NCBI GenBank assembly: GCA_905207485.1
Contig: CAJLLL010000055.1
Location: 1 to 11,213, forward strand
Length of the DNA stretch: 11,213 nucleotides
Direction: 5' to 3'
From: an uncultured Phascolarctobacterium sp.
Lineage (GTDB): Bacteria; Bacillota; Negativicutes; Acidaminococcales; Acidaminococcaceae
A program made the position numbers and the translations under genes. A model generated the notes under the pieces. It was not told the origin of the DNA. It did not search any database and saw only the letters and a program-made list of their open reading frames with translations. Of the stretch, positions 1-6,550 are shown piece after piece. The stretch's first letter is position 1, and the number at the start of each line of letters is the position of its first letter.

Positions 1-21
1 TATTTAAAGCTGTTAAATTTG

Positions 22-50
22 TTTTACTGATAATAGATTAGTGGTATAAT
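22..50 (+). promoter_or_regulatory. Predicted promoter of feoAB
   Basis: A perfect -10 hexamer TATAAT lies at 45-50. Seventeen bases upstream, 22-27 reads TTTTAC, a poor -35. Transcription would begin near base 57, giving a leader of about 37 bases before the feoA ATG. The -35/-10 spacer contains TGATAAT (28-34) followed by ATTA (37-40), which resembles a degenerate Fur-type operator. The weak -35 with a strong -10 suits a regulated promoter, but only the -10 is convincing by eye. Confidence 0.6.
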
Positions 51-93
51 AAATTTGCAGTTAGTTATGAGTAATCGTACAAGGAGAATAGAT

Positions 94-333
94 ATGGAAG
101 TTATTACTTTAAATAATCTGGCTATTGGACAAAAAGCCACGATTGTTACCGTTGGCGGCGAAGGTATTTTACGCCGCCGCTTTTTAGATATGGGGCTTAC
201 CCCCAAAACCAAAGTAATGGTACGCAAACGTGCCCCTTTGGGCGACCCGATTGAAATTTTTCTGCGCGGCTATGAGCTCACTCTCAGACTGGATGATGCA
301 AAAAAAATAACCGTACAGCCGGAGGAAGCATGA
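94..333 (+). CDS. feoA: Ferrous iron transport protein A (FeoA)
   Basis: This is a small cytoplasmic SH3-like protein of 79 residues, the usual size for FeoA (about 75-85), which assists or regulates the FeoB Fe2+ permease. The family signatures are visible: RRRFLDMGLTP at residues 28-37 and a PLGDPIEI segment at 48-55, followed by the GYELTLR strand. I chose the ATG at 94 because AAGGAG lies seven bases upstream (81-86). An in-frame ATG at 55 would add 13 residues, has no ribosome binding site and falls at the predicted transcription start. The stop overlaps the feoB start (ATGA at 330-333), so the two proteins are very probably translationally coupled. The family call is secure; a role as FeoB partner follows from the operon. 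Confidence 0.95.
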   Translation: MEVITLNNLAIGQKATIVTVGGEGILRRRFLDMGLTPKTKVMVRKRAPLGDPIEIFLRGYELTLRLDDAKKITVQPEEA

Positions 334-2345
334 AACTGACATTTGCACTTGTAGGAAACCAGAACTGCGGCAAAAGCACGCTGTTTAACTATCTTACCGG
401 CAGCAACCAGCATGTCGGCAATTTTCCCGGCGTAACGGTACAGAAAAAAGAAGGCATTTTACTGAAAGATAAAGATATTACCGTTATCGACCTGCCGGGT
501 ATTTATTCTCTTTCACCTTATACATCCGAAGAAATTGTTACGCGCGATTTGTTGCTGCGCAACAAGCCGGATGTTATTGTAAATGTGCTTGACGCAACAA
601 ATATTGAGCGCAGCCTATACCTTTCATTGCAGCTTATAGAACTTAATACCCCTATGGTTATTGCGCTTAATATGATGGATGAATTACAGGCAAGCGGCGG
701 CAGCATTGATATAAAAACGCTTGAGAAAAAACTCACCATTCCCGTAATACCAATTACAGCTAATTCCGGTGCCGGCGTTGACGAACTTGTACGCCGCGCC
801 AAAACAGCAGCCGAAACGCAGCAGCTTCCGGAACGCATCGACTTCTGCAAAGGCCCGGCACATGTGGCAATTCACTCTATCGCCCATCTTATTGAGCATA
901 AGGTACGTACCAAAGGTTTACCGCTGCGCTTTTCAGCCACCAAGCTGATTGAAGGCGACGACCTTTTAATGCAGGAACTTGAACTTACCGAAAACGAAAA
1001 AGATATTATAGGGCATTTAACAACAGAACTGGAAACCGCCCTTGATACCGATAAAGAAGCTGCTTTGGCAGATATGCGTTATACTTACATTGAAGAACTG
1101 TGCAGCCAGACAGTACACAAGCCAGATGAAAGCCTTGCACAACAGCGCTCTGTAAAAATGGACCGCTATTTAACCAGCAAATATTTTGCTATCCCCATTT
1201 TTCTGCTGACCATGTTTACGGTTTTCTGGCTTACGTTCGATGTTATTGGCGCTACTTTAAGCGAATGGCTGGAAATTGGCATTGCAGCCGTTACCGAAGC
1301 CGCAGATGCCGGGCTTACGGCAGCAGGAGTCAGCGCCCCTATACATTCACTCATTATTGACGGCGTATTTACCGGCGTCGGCAGCGTACTTTCGTTCCTG
1401 CCTACTATCGTAACTTTATTCTTCTTTCTTTCCCTTTTGGAAGATACCGGCTACATGGCGCGCATTGCTTTTGTAATGGATATGCTGCTGCGCAAAATAG
1501 GACTTTCCGGTTCTTCCTTCGTGCCAATGCTTATAGGCTTTGGGTGCAGCGTACCGGCAATTATGGCAACACGCACACTTGCAAGCGAACGTGACCGTAA
1601 AATAACAATTATCTTAACGCCTTTTATGTCATGCAGTGCCAAACTGCCTGTTTATGGCGTATTTATAGCCGCCTTCTTTGCAGAAAACCGTGCTCAGGTA
1701 ATGATGTTTTTATATCTAACCGGTATTTTGGTAGCAATACTTTCCGGGCTCTTACTTAAAGCATTTGTATTCAATGGCCAGCCGGTTCCCTTTGTAATGG
1801 AACTTCCTGCTTACAGGCTGCCTACTGCACGCAACATTGGGCTGCATATGTGGAGCAAGGCCAAAGACTTTTTATACAGAGCCTTTACCATAATCTTTCT
1901 CGCCAGCATTGTAATTTGGCTGCTGCAAAGTTTTAACACCCTCTTTTATATGGTTGATAACCCTGCCAAAAGCATGTTGGCGCAAATAGGCAGCTTTATT
2001 GCCCCGCTGTTTACCCCGCTTGGCTTTGGCGATTGGCGTGCAGCAACAGCGCTTATTACCGGTATTACAGCTAAAGAAGTAGTAATAAGCACACTATCCG
2101 TACTTACCGGCAGCGGCGATGAACTTGCAGGCAATGCCCTGCAAAACATTTTTACACCGTTAACAGCGCTCAGCTATTTAACCTTTGCACTGCTCTATCC
2201 TCCCTGTGTAGCAGCACTGGCCGCCATAAGGCGCGAAATGAACTCCGGTCTTGCCACAATTTGCATTATGGCTTATGAAATCACCGTCGCCTGGCTGATG
2301 GCATTTGCCGTTTACCACATTGGCTTAATGTTCGGTTTTAATTAA
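330..2345 (+). CDS. feoB: Ferrous iron transporter B (FeoB), G-protein-coupled Fe2+ permease
   Basis: FeoB is an inner-membrane Fe2+ permease with a cytosolic N-terminal GTPase. At 671 residues it has full family length. G-domain motifs are intact: P-loop GNQNCGKST (9-17), switch Thr36, DLPG (54-57), NMMD (114-117) and a SA-like G5 near 143-147. A helical GDI-type linker follows to about residue 280, then a membrane core of several hydrophobic segments to the C-terminus. The core holds the two cysteine-containing motifs expected of the pore: GFGCSVPAIMATR around Cys406 and SCSAKLPVYG around Cys435. It overlaps feoA by 4 bases, with GGAGG at 321-325 as ribosome binding site inside the end of feoA. 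No feoC-like gene follows; a hairpin terminator comes about 30 bases later. No damage is seen. Confidence 0.98.
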   Translation: MKLTFALVGNQNCGKSTLFNYLTGSNQHVGNFPGVTVQKKEGILLKDKDITVIDLPGIYSLSPYTSEEIVTRDLLLRNKPDVIVNVLDATNIERSLYLSLQLIELNTPMVIALNMMDELQASGGSIDIKTLEKKLTIPVIPITANSGAGVDELVRRAKTAAETQQLPERIDFCKGPAHVAIHSIAHLIEHKVRTKGLPLRFSATKLIEGDDLLMQELELTENEKDIIGHLTTELETALDTDKEAALADMRYTYIEELCSQTVHKPDESLAQQRSVKMDRYLTSKYFAIPIFLLTMFTVFWLTFDVIGATLSEWLEIGIAAVTEAADAGLTAAGVSAPIHSLIIDGVFTGVGSVLSFLPTIVTLFFFLSLLEDTGYMARIAFVMDMLLRKIGLSGSSFVPMLIGFGCSVPAIMATRTLASERDRKITIILTPFMSCSAKLPVYGVFIAAFFAENRAQVMMFLYLTGILVAILSGLLLKAFVFNGQPVPFVMELPAYRLPTARNIGLHMWSKAKDFLYRAFTIIFLASIVIWLLQSFNTLFYMVDNPAKSMLAQIGSFIAPLFTPLGFGDWRAATALITGITAKEVVISTLSVLTGSGDELAGNALQNIFTPLTALSYLTFALLYPPCVAALAAIRREMNSGLATICIMAYEITVAWLMAFAVYHIGLMFGFN

Positions 2346-2371
2346 AAATAACACAATAAAAATTTAAATAT

Positions 2372-2415
2372 AAAAAAACAGCCTTTTACTTACAAAAGTA
2401 AAAGGCTGTTTTTTT
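2372..2415. terminator. Bidirectional terminator between feoB and the HTH gene
   Basis: A perfect hairpin pairs 2379-2391 with 2396-2408 (13 bp, loop ACAA at 2392-2395). It extends by a further 7 A-T pairs from the A run at 2372-2378 and the T run at 2409-2415. Because both flanks are homopolymeric, each strand has a stem followed by a U tract. It ends feoB from the left and the convergent HTH gene from the right; that gene's stop codon (2414-2416) overlaps its edge. Confidence 0.93.
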
Positions 2416-2752
2416 AACCTTTGCCGTTCACAATTAAAGATACCGAAGGCTGGCTTATATTAAACAAATTGCCCAAAAATATCTGGCTTAAACCTTCTTC
2501 GTGGTACAGGCGGTAAATTTCAGTATTGCGTTCCTCACGGGTTTTATAATCGTTTATATCAATAACCTCACCTGTTATGCTGAAACCACTATCACGCATT
2601 ACAACTATTTTGCAGCTTCCATCTTCATAACGTGCCTTAATTTCCCACTTGCGCATACCCATATTGCTGCGCGGCATATAATTATAATATTCTGCCTCTG
2701 CATTACCGGCAATGGCTTTAAACCTTGCTTCATTAAATGGTTTTATTTCCAT
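2414..2752 (-). CDS. Orphan small protein with C-terminal helix-turn-helix
   Basis: I do not recognise this protein as a named family. It has 112 residues. The N-terminal two thirds contain a strand-rich patch (WEIKARYEDGSCKIVVMRD, residues 36-54). The last third (about 79-109) reads like a helix-turn-helix: EIYRLYHEEGLSQ, then IFLGNLFNISQPSVSLIV, with the SQPSVS recognition-helix look of DNA-binding folds. Three start codons sit in frame: GTG at 2761, ATG at 2758 and ATG at 2752. AGGAG (2765-2761) overlaps the GTG and lies only 2 bases from the first ATG, but is 8 bases from the ATG at 2752, so I use that one. It is co-directional with the upstream autotransporter but separated by a hairpin, and no convincing promoter of its own is visible. 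It could be a DNA-binding regulator; its target is unknown. Confidence 0.72.
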   Translation of the reverse strand: MEIKPFNEARFKAIAGNAEAEYYNYMPRSNMGMRKWEIKARYEDGSCKIVVMRDSGFSITGEVIDINDYKTREERNTEIYRLYHEEGLSQIFLGNLFNISQPSVSLIVNGKG

Positions 2753-2801
2753 CTCCATCACTCCTGTTCTGTTTATAAATTAATATTATTGCTGCCATTT
2801 T

Positions 2802-2833
2802 TATAAAGGGAAGCCTTTTGGCTTCCCTTTATA
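2802..2833 (-). terminator. Probable terminator of the autotransporter gene
   Basis: A perfect 14-bp stem (2802-2815 with 2820-2833) closes a four-base loop (TTTT on the plus strand). It lies about 70 bases beyond the autotransporter stop codon. On the minus strand the stem is followed by AAAATGG, so it lacks a clean U tract; termination may be leaky and allow some read-through into the downstream HTH gene. It could also act as an mRNA 3'-end stabiliser. Confidence 0.55.
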
Positions 2834-2903
2834 TTACTTAACCACAGGATACGGAAAAGATTGGACAAACCTGTATATTCATCCTGCGGAAGTAAACTGC
2901 TAA

Positions 2904-5561
2904 TTAAAACGTCCAGCGCATACCGGCATTCCACTGCCAGTCTTTTTCAAAATCGCCGCCTGCCGTTTTTACAAAGTCAAAATACAGGTGGTTGTTTTTG
3001 CCTGTTTTAAGCGCCGCACCTACGCCATATTCAAACCATGTATCGTTAAAGCTGGCGCTTTCGGTTCTTCTGTTGCCTGTGCTGTCAGTCATATCAATAT
3101 CGTAATCGCCTGCAAATTCGTGCAGCAGGTTGGCTTTGGCATATACTACTCCATTATCGCCAAACTGTTTGCCAATGTTAAAACCTACACGTCCAAGTAC
3201 ACTGGCAATGCCGCTCTGGTCTACATTTACTCCGTTACTGGTTTCGTATTCATCTCCACCAAAGTAACCGATTGTCACCTGTGCCTGCGGTTCTACATAC
3301 CAGCCGTTTGCCATTTCGTTTTTACGTCCGTATTCTGCGCTAAGGCTGATACCGTTGTTTTTGTACTCGCCGGTTATATTTTGCCCTTTAGTATCATATA
3401 CACTAAAATCGTTATCCATATTGGCAAACTTAAATACCAAATCAAGGTAGTGTCCGCTATCGTAAATATCTGTATTATAAAAGCTCAGTGCTTTGCTGTG
3501 GTTTTCGCCATTGCCGCTGTCATAGCTGCTGCTGCCGTCGGTGTAGCTTAAGGCTGCGCCGGTGTAGCGTGTCATGTCTTCTGTCTGTTTGGTAATTTGG
3601 TCATAGCCAAGTTCATAAGTTGTGTATTTGTTTTCAAACCCGGCAATATCGTCGTGGCTTATTTCCGCACCGTGTACACGGAACCATGCGCCCTGTTCAT
3701 CTGCACCGTTAGCACGCAGTTCACCCATTCTCTGCATAAGCTGGTCATTTTCTGCACGCCATGTTTGATAATTCAAGGCATTTGCACCAACGATGGTATC
3801 AACTGAGGTAGTTCCTTTATCATCCTGCTGTTCTACGCCGCTAATGTACCAGTCTGTATTATAACTATTGCCGTCTGTATTTTCTTTGGTATCAAGGCTG
3901 TAACTTTCCCAATACAACGCACCTTCTACATCATTAGCCACGAAAGTACCATCACCACTGCCAACACTTGCAAGTACAGTATTTACAACATTATCATTTC
4001 CGTTAGTAGCATTCAAAACATTAAGGTCAATGTTCTGCGTACCAGTAAAATTATCAACGTACAAACGGTCAGCGGTTGCATTGGAAGCATCAATATCCAT
4101 TTTAATATTGCCAGTACCTTCTAAAGTATTGGCAGTTAAAGTGTTTAATTTTCCATTATCTGCTGTCATATTAATAATGGCATTATTAGTAGTAAGCTTG
4201 TTTAACGTACTTGTATCATTTAAGTTCCAATAAGAACCTTCGGTAGTTAAATTCATATCAATAGTGCCGTCCGCATCTTCTCCACTAACAGCAGAAGCAT
4301 CCTGTCTTAAAGAACCGGTAAATTGAACAAGGCCCTTACCGCTGGAGTTAATTTTTGTTGTAGAACCACCTACAGAAATAACCTGATTAGCATTATTACC
4401 TTGTGTTATAAAACCATTTTTAAATTCAGTTATTGTTCCATTTGTATTACTATCTACAATTTTTTCTGCATTTTTAAAAACTGCATTTCCATTTACAGTT
4501 ACATTTGCACCTGTATTTGCTATAGCCGTAGCAGCATCAGCAGTTAAATTATTAAGCGTAACAGTGCCAATGCCATTATTTACAATTCCCTGTTCTGCTG
4601 TAACTGCAAGATTTTCAGTAGATGTAACTTTACCGCCCATATTGTATATAGCAGCACTTTTATTAGAACTTTGTAAATTTGTACGTTCAGCAGTTATTTG
4701 TCCGCCCGCAAAACTAAATTCATTATTTCCTAACAAACTTATCCCGTATGATGTATCTAAACCGGTTACGCTAATATCAATATCACCATTTATTGAAGTA
4801 ATAACTTTTGGTTGTGTTGCATTATAACGTACATAAACGCCATAAGCAGCTTGCGCATCATTCACATCTATAGTAAGAGAATCTGCTGTAAAACTTTTAT
4901 TTTTATCTTGCTCAAAAGAAATACCTGCCAAATTTCCTTTACCATTAGTACCATTTAGCGTTATATCCACGATTCCAAGCGTTGCCGTTACATTATTTTC
5001 AGCAATAATACCGCGAGTATCTTTATTTTGAGCATTTTCATCTACATTTACAGTAATAGTTAAATTTTTAGCATTAAAATCAGAGTCTTTTAAATATACG
5101 CCCTCTGTGTGCTCACTTGAACCTGTAACTATAATTTCAGCATCTTCAAGTGTAGCCGTACTACCACTCACATAAATACCCGCGTTTCTGTTTTGGCTAG
5201 CATTAGTATTATTTTTAGTTACATACAATTTTGAACCATTTTCAAATGTAACTTCAGAGCCATAAACATAAAAGCCATATTTTTTATCAGCATTTGTATC
5301 AATTACAGTTTCTGTATTAGAAAAAACAACATTATCACTGTTCTTAATTACAACTGCACCCATTTCTGAATCTGAACCTGTAACTGTTAATTTACCGGCA
5401 CCTGTAATACTTGCATCTGTATCATCAAACTTAACACTATCAACTGTCTTATCTTCTGTAATTACAGTAGATTCTGTTATTGATTCTGCCCCAGCAATAT
5501 TATTCAAACTCATCAGCATTACAGTAAGCAAAACTGCCTTTTCCAAACTTTTGCGTTTCAT
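2904..5561 (-). CDS. Type Va autotransporter surface protein
   Basis: This 885-residue protein is built to cross both membranes and display its passenger outside the cell. Residues 1-25 form a Sec signal peptide: MKRKSLEK, a hydrophobic core LLTVMLMSL, then AGA before a probable cut ahead of Glu26. Residues 26 to about 440 are rich in Asn, Thr, Gly and Asp with short repeating strands, as in right-handed beta-helix passengers. About 440-545, starting SYWNLNDTSTLNKL (Trp445), resembles the pertactin-type autochaperone. A helix near 595-620 leads into a barrel of about 262 residues (624-885) opening with GAWFRVHG and ending GMRWTF, the C-terminal Phe expected by the BAM machinery. I see no cysteine anywhere, as is usual for autotransporters. 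AAGGAGG (5576-5570) sits 8 bases before the ATG. The passenger is much more A+T-rich than the barrel. Adhesin, enzyme or other function cannot be told; I see no protease or lipase motif. Confidence 0.93.
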   Translation of the reverse strand: MKRKSLEKAVLLTVMLMSLNNIAGAESITESTVITEDKTVDSVKFDDTDASITGAGKLTVTGSDSEMGAVVIKNSDNVVFSNTETVIDTNADKKYGFYVYGSEVTFENGSKLYVTKNNTNASQNRNAGIYVSGSTATLEDAEIIVTGSSEHTEGVYLKDSDFNAKNLTITVNVDENAQNKDTRGIIAENNVTATLGIVDITLNGTNGKGNLAGISFEQDKNKSFTADSLTIDVNDAQAAYGVYVRYNATQPKVITSINGDIDISVTGLDTSYGISLLGNNEFSFAGGQITAERTNLQSSNKSAAIYNMGGKVTSTENLAVTAEQGIVNNGIGTVTLNNLTADAATAIANTGANVTVNGNAVFKNAEKIVDSNTNGTITEFKNGFITQGNNANQVISVGGSTTKINSSGKGLVQFTGSLRQDASAVSGEDADGTIDMNLTTEGSYWNLNDTSTLNKLTTNNAIINMTADNGKLNTLTANTLEGTGNIKMDIDASNATADRLYVDNFTGTQNIDLNVLNATNGNDNVVNTVLASVGSGDGTFVANDVEGALYWESYSLDTKENTDGNSYNTDWYISGVEQQDDKGTTSVDTIVGANALNYQTWRAENDQLMQRMGELRANGADEQGAWFRVHGAEISHDDIAGFENKYTTYELGYDQITKQTEDMTRYTGAALSYTDGSSSYDSGNGENHSKALSFYNTDIYDSGHYLDLVFKFANMDNDFSVYDTKGQNITGEYKNNGISLSAEYGRKNEMANGWYVEPQAQVTIGYFGGDEYETSNGVNVDQSGIASVLGRVGFNIGKQFGDNGVVYAKANLLHEFAGDYDIDMTDSTGNRRTESASFNDTWFEYGVGAALKTGKNNHLYFDFVKTAGGDFEKDWQWNAGMRWTF

Positions 5562-5594
5562 ATATCCTTCCTCCTTGATATGAATTTAATTTAT

Positions 5595-5624
5595 ATTATA
5601 ATACCACAAAACTCCCCCCCGCAA
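5595..5624 (-). promoter_or_regulatory. Predicted autotransporter promoter with G7 tract in the spacer
   Basis: Read on the minus strand, a perfect TATAAT (5600-5595) lies 18 bases downstream of TTGCGG (5624-5619), which matches TTG of the -35 consensus. Transcription would start near 5588, about 27 bases before the ATG. The spacer contains seven consecutive G (plus-strand C at 5614-5620, overlapping the -35 end). An overlapping TATTAT (5603-5598) could serve as an alternative -10. Slippage in the G run would change the -35/-10 distance. Confidence 0.6.
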
Positions 5625-5667
5625 GACATTTTTGGTTTGTTTGTGTTTTTCTTTACGTTGTCTTGCG
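5620..5667. repeat. 9-base inverted repeat in the divergent intergenic region
   Basis: CGCAAGACA at 5620-5628 is the exact reverse complement of TGTCTTGCG at 5659-5667, with 30 bases between. The left arm overlaps the -35 of the autotransporter promoter. Neither arm extends further. It could be a pair of operator half-sites for a regulator acting on the autotransporter, or chance; the spacing is long for a transcript hairpin. Confidence 0.45.
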
Positions 5668-5734
5668 CACTGGCAACTTTTTTGTAAATGGCAAAACTTT
5701 TTAGTTTAACATAAAAAATTTTTCAAAAACAGTA

Positions 5735-5764
5735 TTGTTTTTTGGCTTTGCTTTTTGATATAAT
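5735..5764 (+). promoter_or_regulatory. Predicted promoter of the sigma factor gene
   Basis: TATAAT at 5759-5764 is preceded by TG one base upstream (5756-5757), giving an extended -10 (TGATATAAT). TTGTTT at 5735-5740 is a partial -35 with an 18-base spacer. Transcription would begin near 5771, leaving a leader of about 66 bases. The consensus -10 suggests housekeeping sigma use rather than dependence only on the encoded factor. Confidence 0.65.
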
Positions 5765-5774
5765 CACTTTCGCC

Positions 5775-5801
5775 GCTTTTTTGGGTGCGCACCGCAAAAG
5801 C
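5775..5801 (+). promoter_or_regulatory. Palindrome in the 5' leader of the sigma gene
   Basis: GGTGCGCACC (5784-5793) is a perfect 10-base palindrome just downstream of the predicted start of transcription. It is flanked by GCTTTT (5775-5780) and AAAAGC (5796-5801), which pair with each other around it. It could be a dimeric repressor site at about +14 to +23 or a leader hairpin. The function is inferred only from position and symmetry. Confidence 0.4.
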
Positions 5802-5836
5802 AGGTTAAAAATTAATTTTTGAGGAGGTACATAACT

Positions 5837-6502
5837 ATGTACAACAACGAAAAATTGAATACTGTAAACCATTTTGCAGGTGCAAAAAATGAACACCCAC
5901 CCAGTTTGAACGGTTTTGGAAAAAATTACGCTGACAAAATGCCAACAGATTACGAGGCGCAGGCAGCCCTAACAAAACAACTTGTTACCGCCGCCCAAAA
6001 CGGCGATAAAACTGCTTTGGAACAGCTTTGCATTTTTTATGAGCCATTGTTCCGCCGTGAGATGAAGCGCGAGATTTTTTACAAGGGCTTGGGCTATGAT
6101 GAAGGTTTGAGTTTAGCGCGCTTAAAATTTATTGAGCTTGTTTTAAATTACAACGGCGCAGATTTTACGCATTTTGCAGGCTATGTGCGCTGCCGTATTC
6201 ATTACGCCTTGTACGATGCCATGCGTAAGGTTTGGAAGGAAGAAGAACGCACCACTCCCCTACCCGCCGGTGATGAAGATTTGCCGGTGTTGGCAGATAA
6301 TGTAATTGAACGAGAGGAACTGGCTATTTTATTGAAACTTGCGTTAAAGAAACTCACCGAAAAGCAAAGAAATACTATCAAAGCGTTGTACTTTGATGGT
6401 TACAGCGGCAAGGAACTTGCCGCAAAATTAAAAATAACGCCTGCTATGGTATCCAAGCACCATAAGCAGGCGTTAAAAAATTTAAAAGATAATATTGCTT
6501 AA
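5837..6502 (+). CDS. Sigma-70 family RNA polymerase sigma factor (regions 2 and 4 only)
   Basis: A 221-residue protein with the two-domain layout of short alternative sigma factors. Residues 47-135 look like region 2: the opening AAQNGDKTALEQL is typical of the family, and the helix around HFAGYVRCRIHYALYDAMRK would carry the -10-binding face. A linker (136-160) follows, then region 4 (about 165-219), with LTEKQRNTIKALYFDGYSG leading into the helix-turn-helix KELAAKLKITPAMVSKHHKQ. There is no region 1.1 or 3. The first 45 residues are polar and match nothing I know. An in-frame TTG at 5819 would add 6 residues, but AGGAGG (5822-5827) lies inside that extension and 9 bases before the ATG at 5837, so the ATG is the start. 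It is divergent from the autotransporter gene, which makes that gene a candidate target. No anti-sigma gene is adjacent. Sigma type is not assigned; phage-like or TcdR/BotR-like groups are possible. Confidence 0.82.
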   Translation: MYNNEKLNTVNHFAGAKNEHPPSLNGFGKNYADKMPTDYEAQAALTKQLVTAAQNGDKTALEQLCIFYEPLFRREMKREIFYKGLGYDEGLSLARLKFIELVLNYNGADFTHFAGYVRCRIHYALYDAMRKVWKEEERTTPLPAGDEDLPVLADNVIEREELAILLKLALKKLTEKQRNTIKALYFDGYSGKELAAKLKITPAMVSKHHKQALKNLKDNIA

Positions 6503-6544
6503 ACAAAAACAGCACCACACAAAAGTGTGATGCTGTTTTTGTTT
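6501..6544. terminator. Bidirectional terminator between the sigma gene and rpe
   Basis: A long hairpin pairs 6501-6514 with 6531-6544. It continues as 6516-6520 with 6525-6529 after one C-A mismatch (6515/6530), and the loop is AAAA (6521-6524). The outer part is A/T-rich, so both strands end in a U-rich run (TTTTTGTTT on each). It serves the plus-strand sigma gene, whose stop codon overlaps it, and the minus-strand operon ending with rpe 7 bases away. Confidence 0.9.
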
Positions 6545-6550
6545 AATTAC

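Noticed and set aside
55..93. Upstream ATG start for feoA
   Set aside because: It coincides with the predicted transcription start and lacks a ribosome site, whereas the ATG at 94 has one at good spacing and gives a normal FeoA length.
2346..2413. feoC-like gene after feoB
   Set aside because: Only 68 bases separate feoB from the next stop codon and they are occupied by the terminator; no reading frame fits.
2501..2806. 101-residue plus-strand open frame overlapping the HTH gene
   Set aside because: The minus-strand gene has a correct ribosome binding site, a recognisable helix-turn-helix and a terminator; the plus frame has none of these.
2841..2903. Short plus-strand open stretch between the hairpin and the autotransporter stop, resembling a protein remnant
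   Set aside because: About twenty open codons without a start or ribosome site are expected by chance, and I recognise no family.
2988..3551. 187-residue open frame on the plus strand opposite the autotransporter barrel
   Set aside because: It is antisense to a clearly coding barrel domain, has no ribosome binding site and a composition typical of reverse-strand translation (many Val, Ile, Ala, Cys).
5620..5667. Invertible promoter flanked by the 9-base inverted repeat
   Set aside because: The -35 lies within the repeat arm itself and the 30-base interior holds no promoter, so inversion would leave the -35 sequence unchanged; no invertase gene is present.
5671..5699. Imperfect direct repeat TGGCAACTTTTT / TGGCAAAACTTTTT
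   Set aside because: It is short, imperfect and in an A+T-rich stretch; no phage or plasmid origin gene nearby gives it a meaning.
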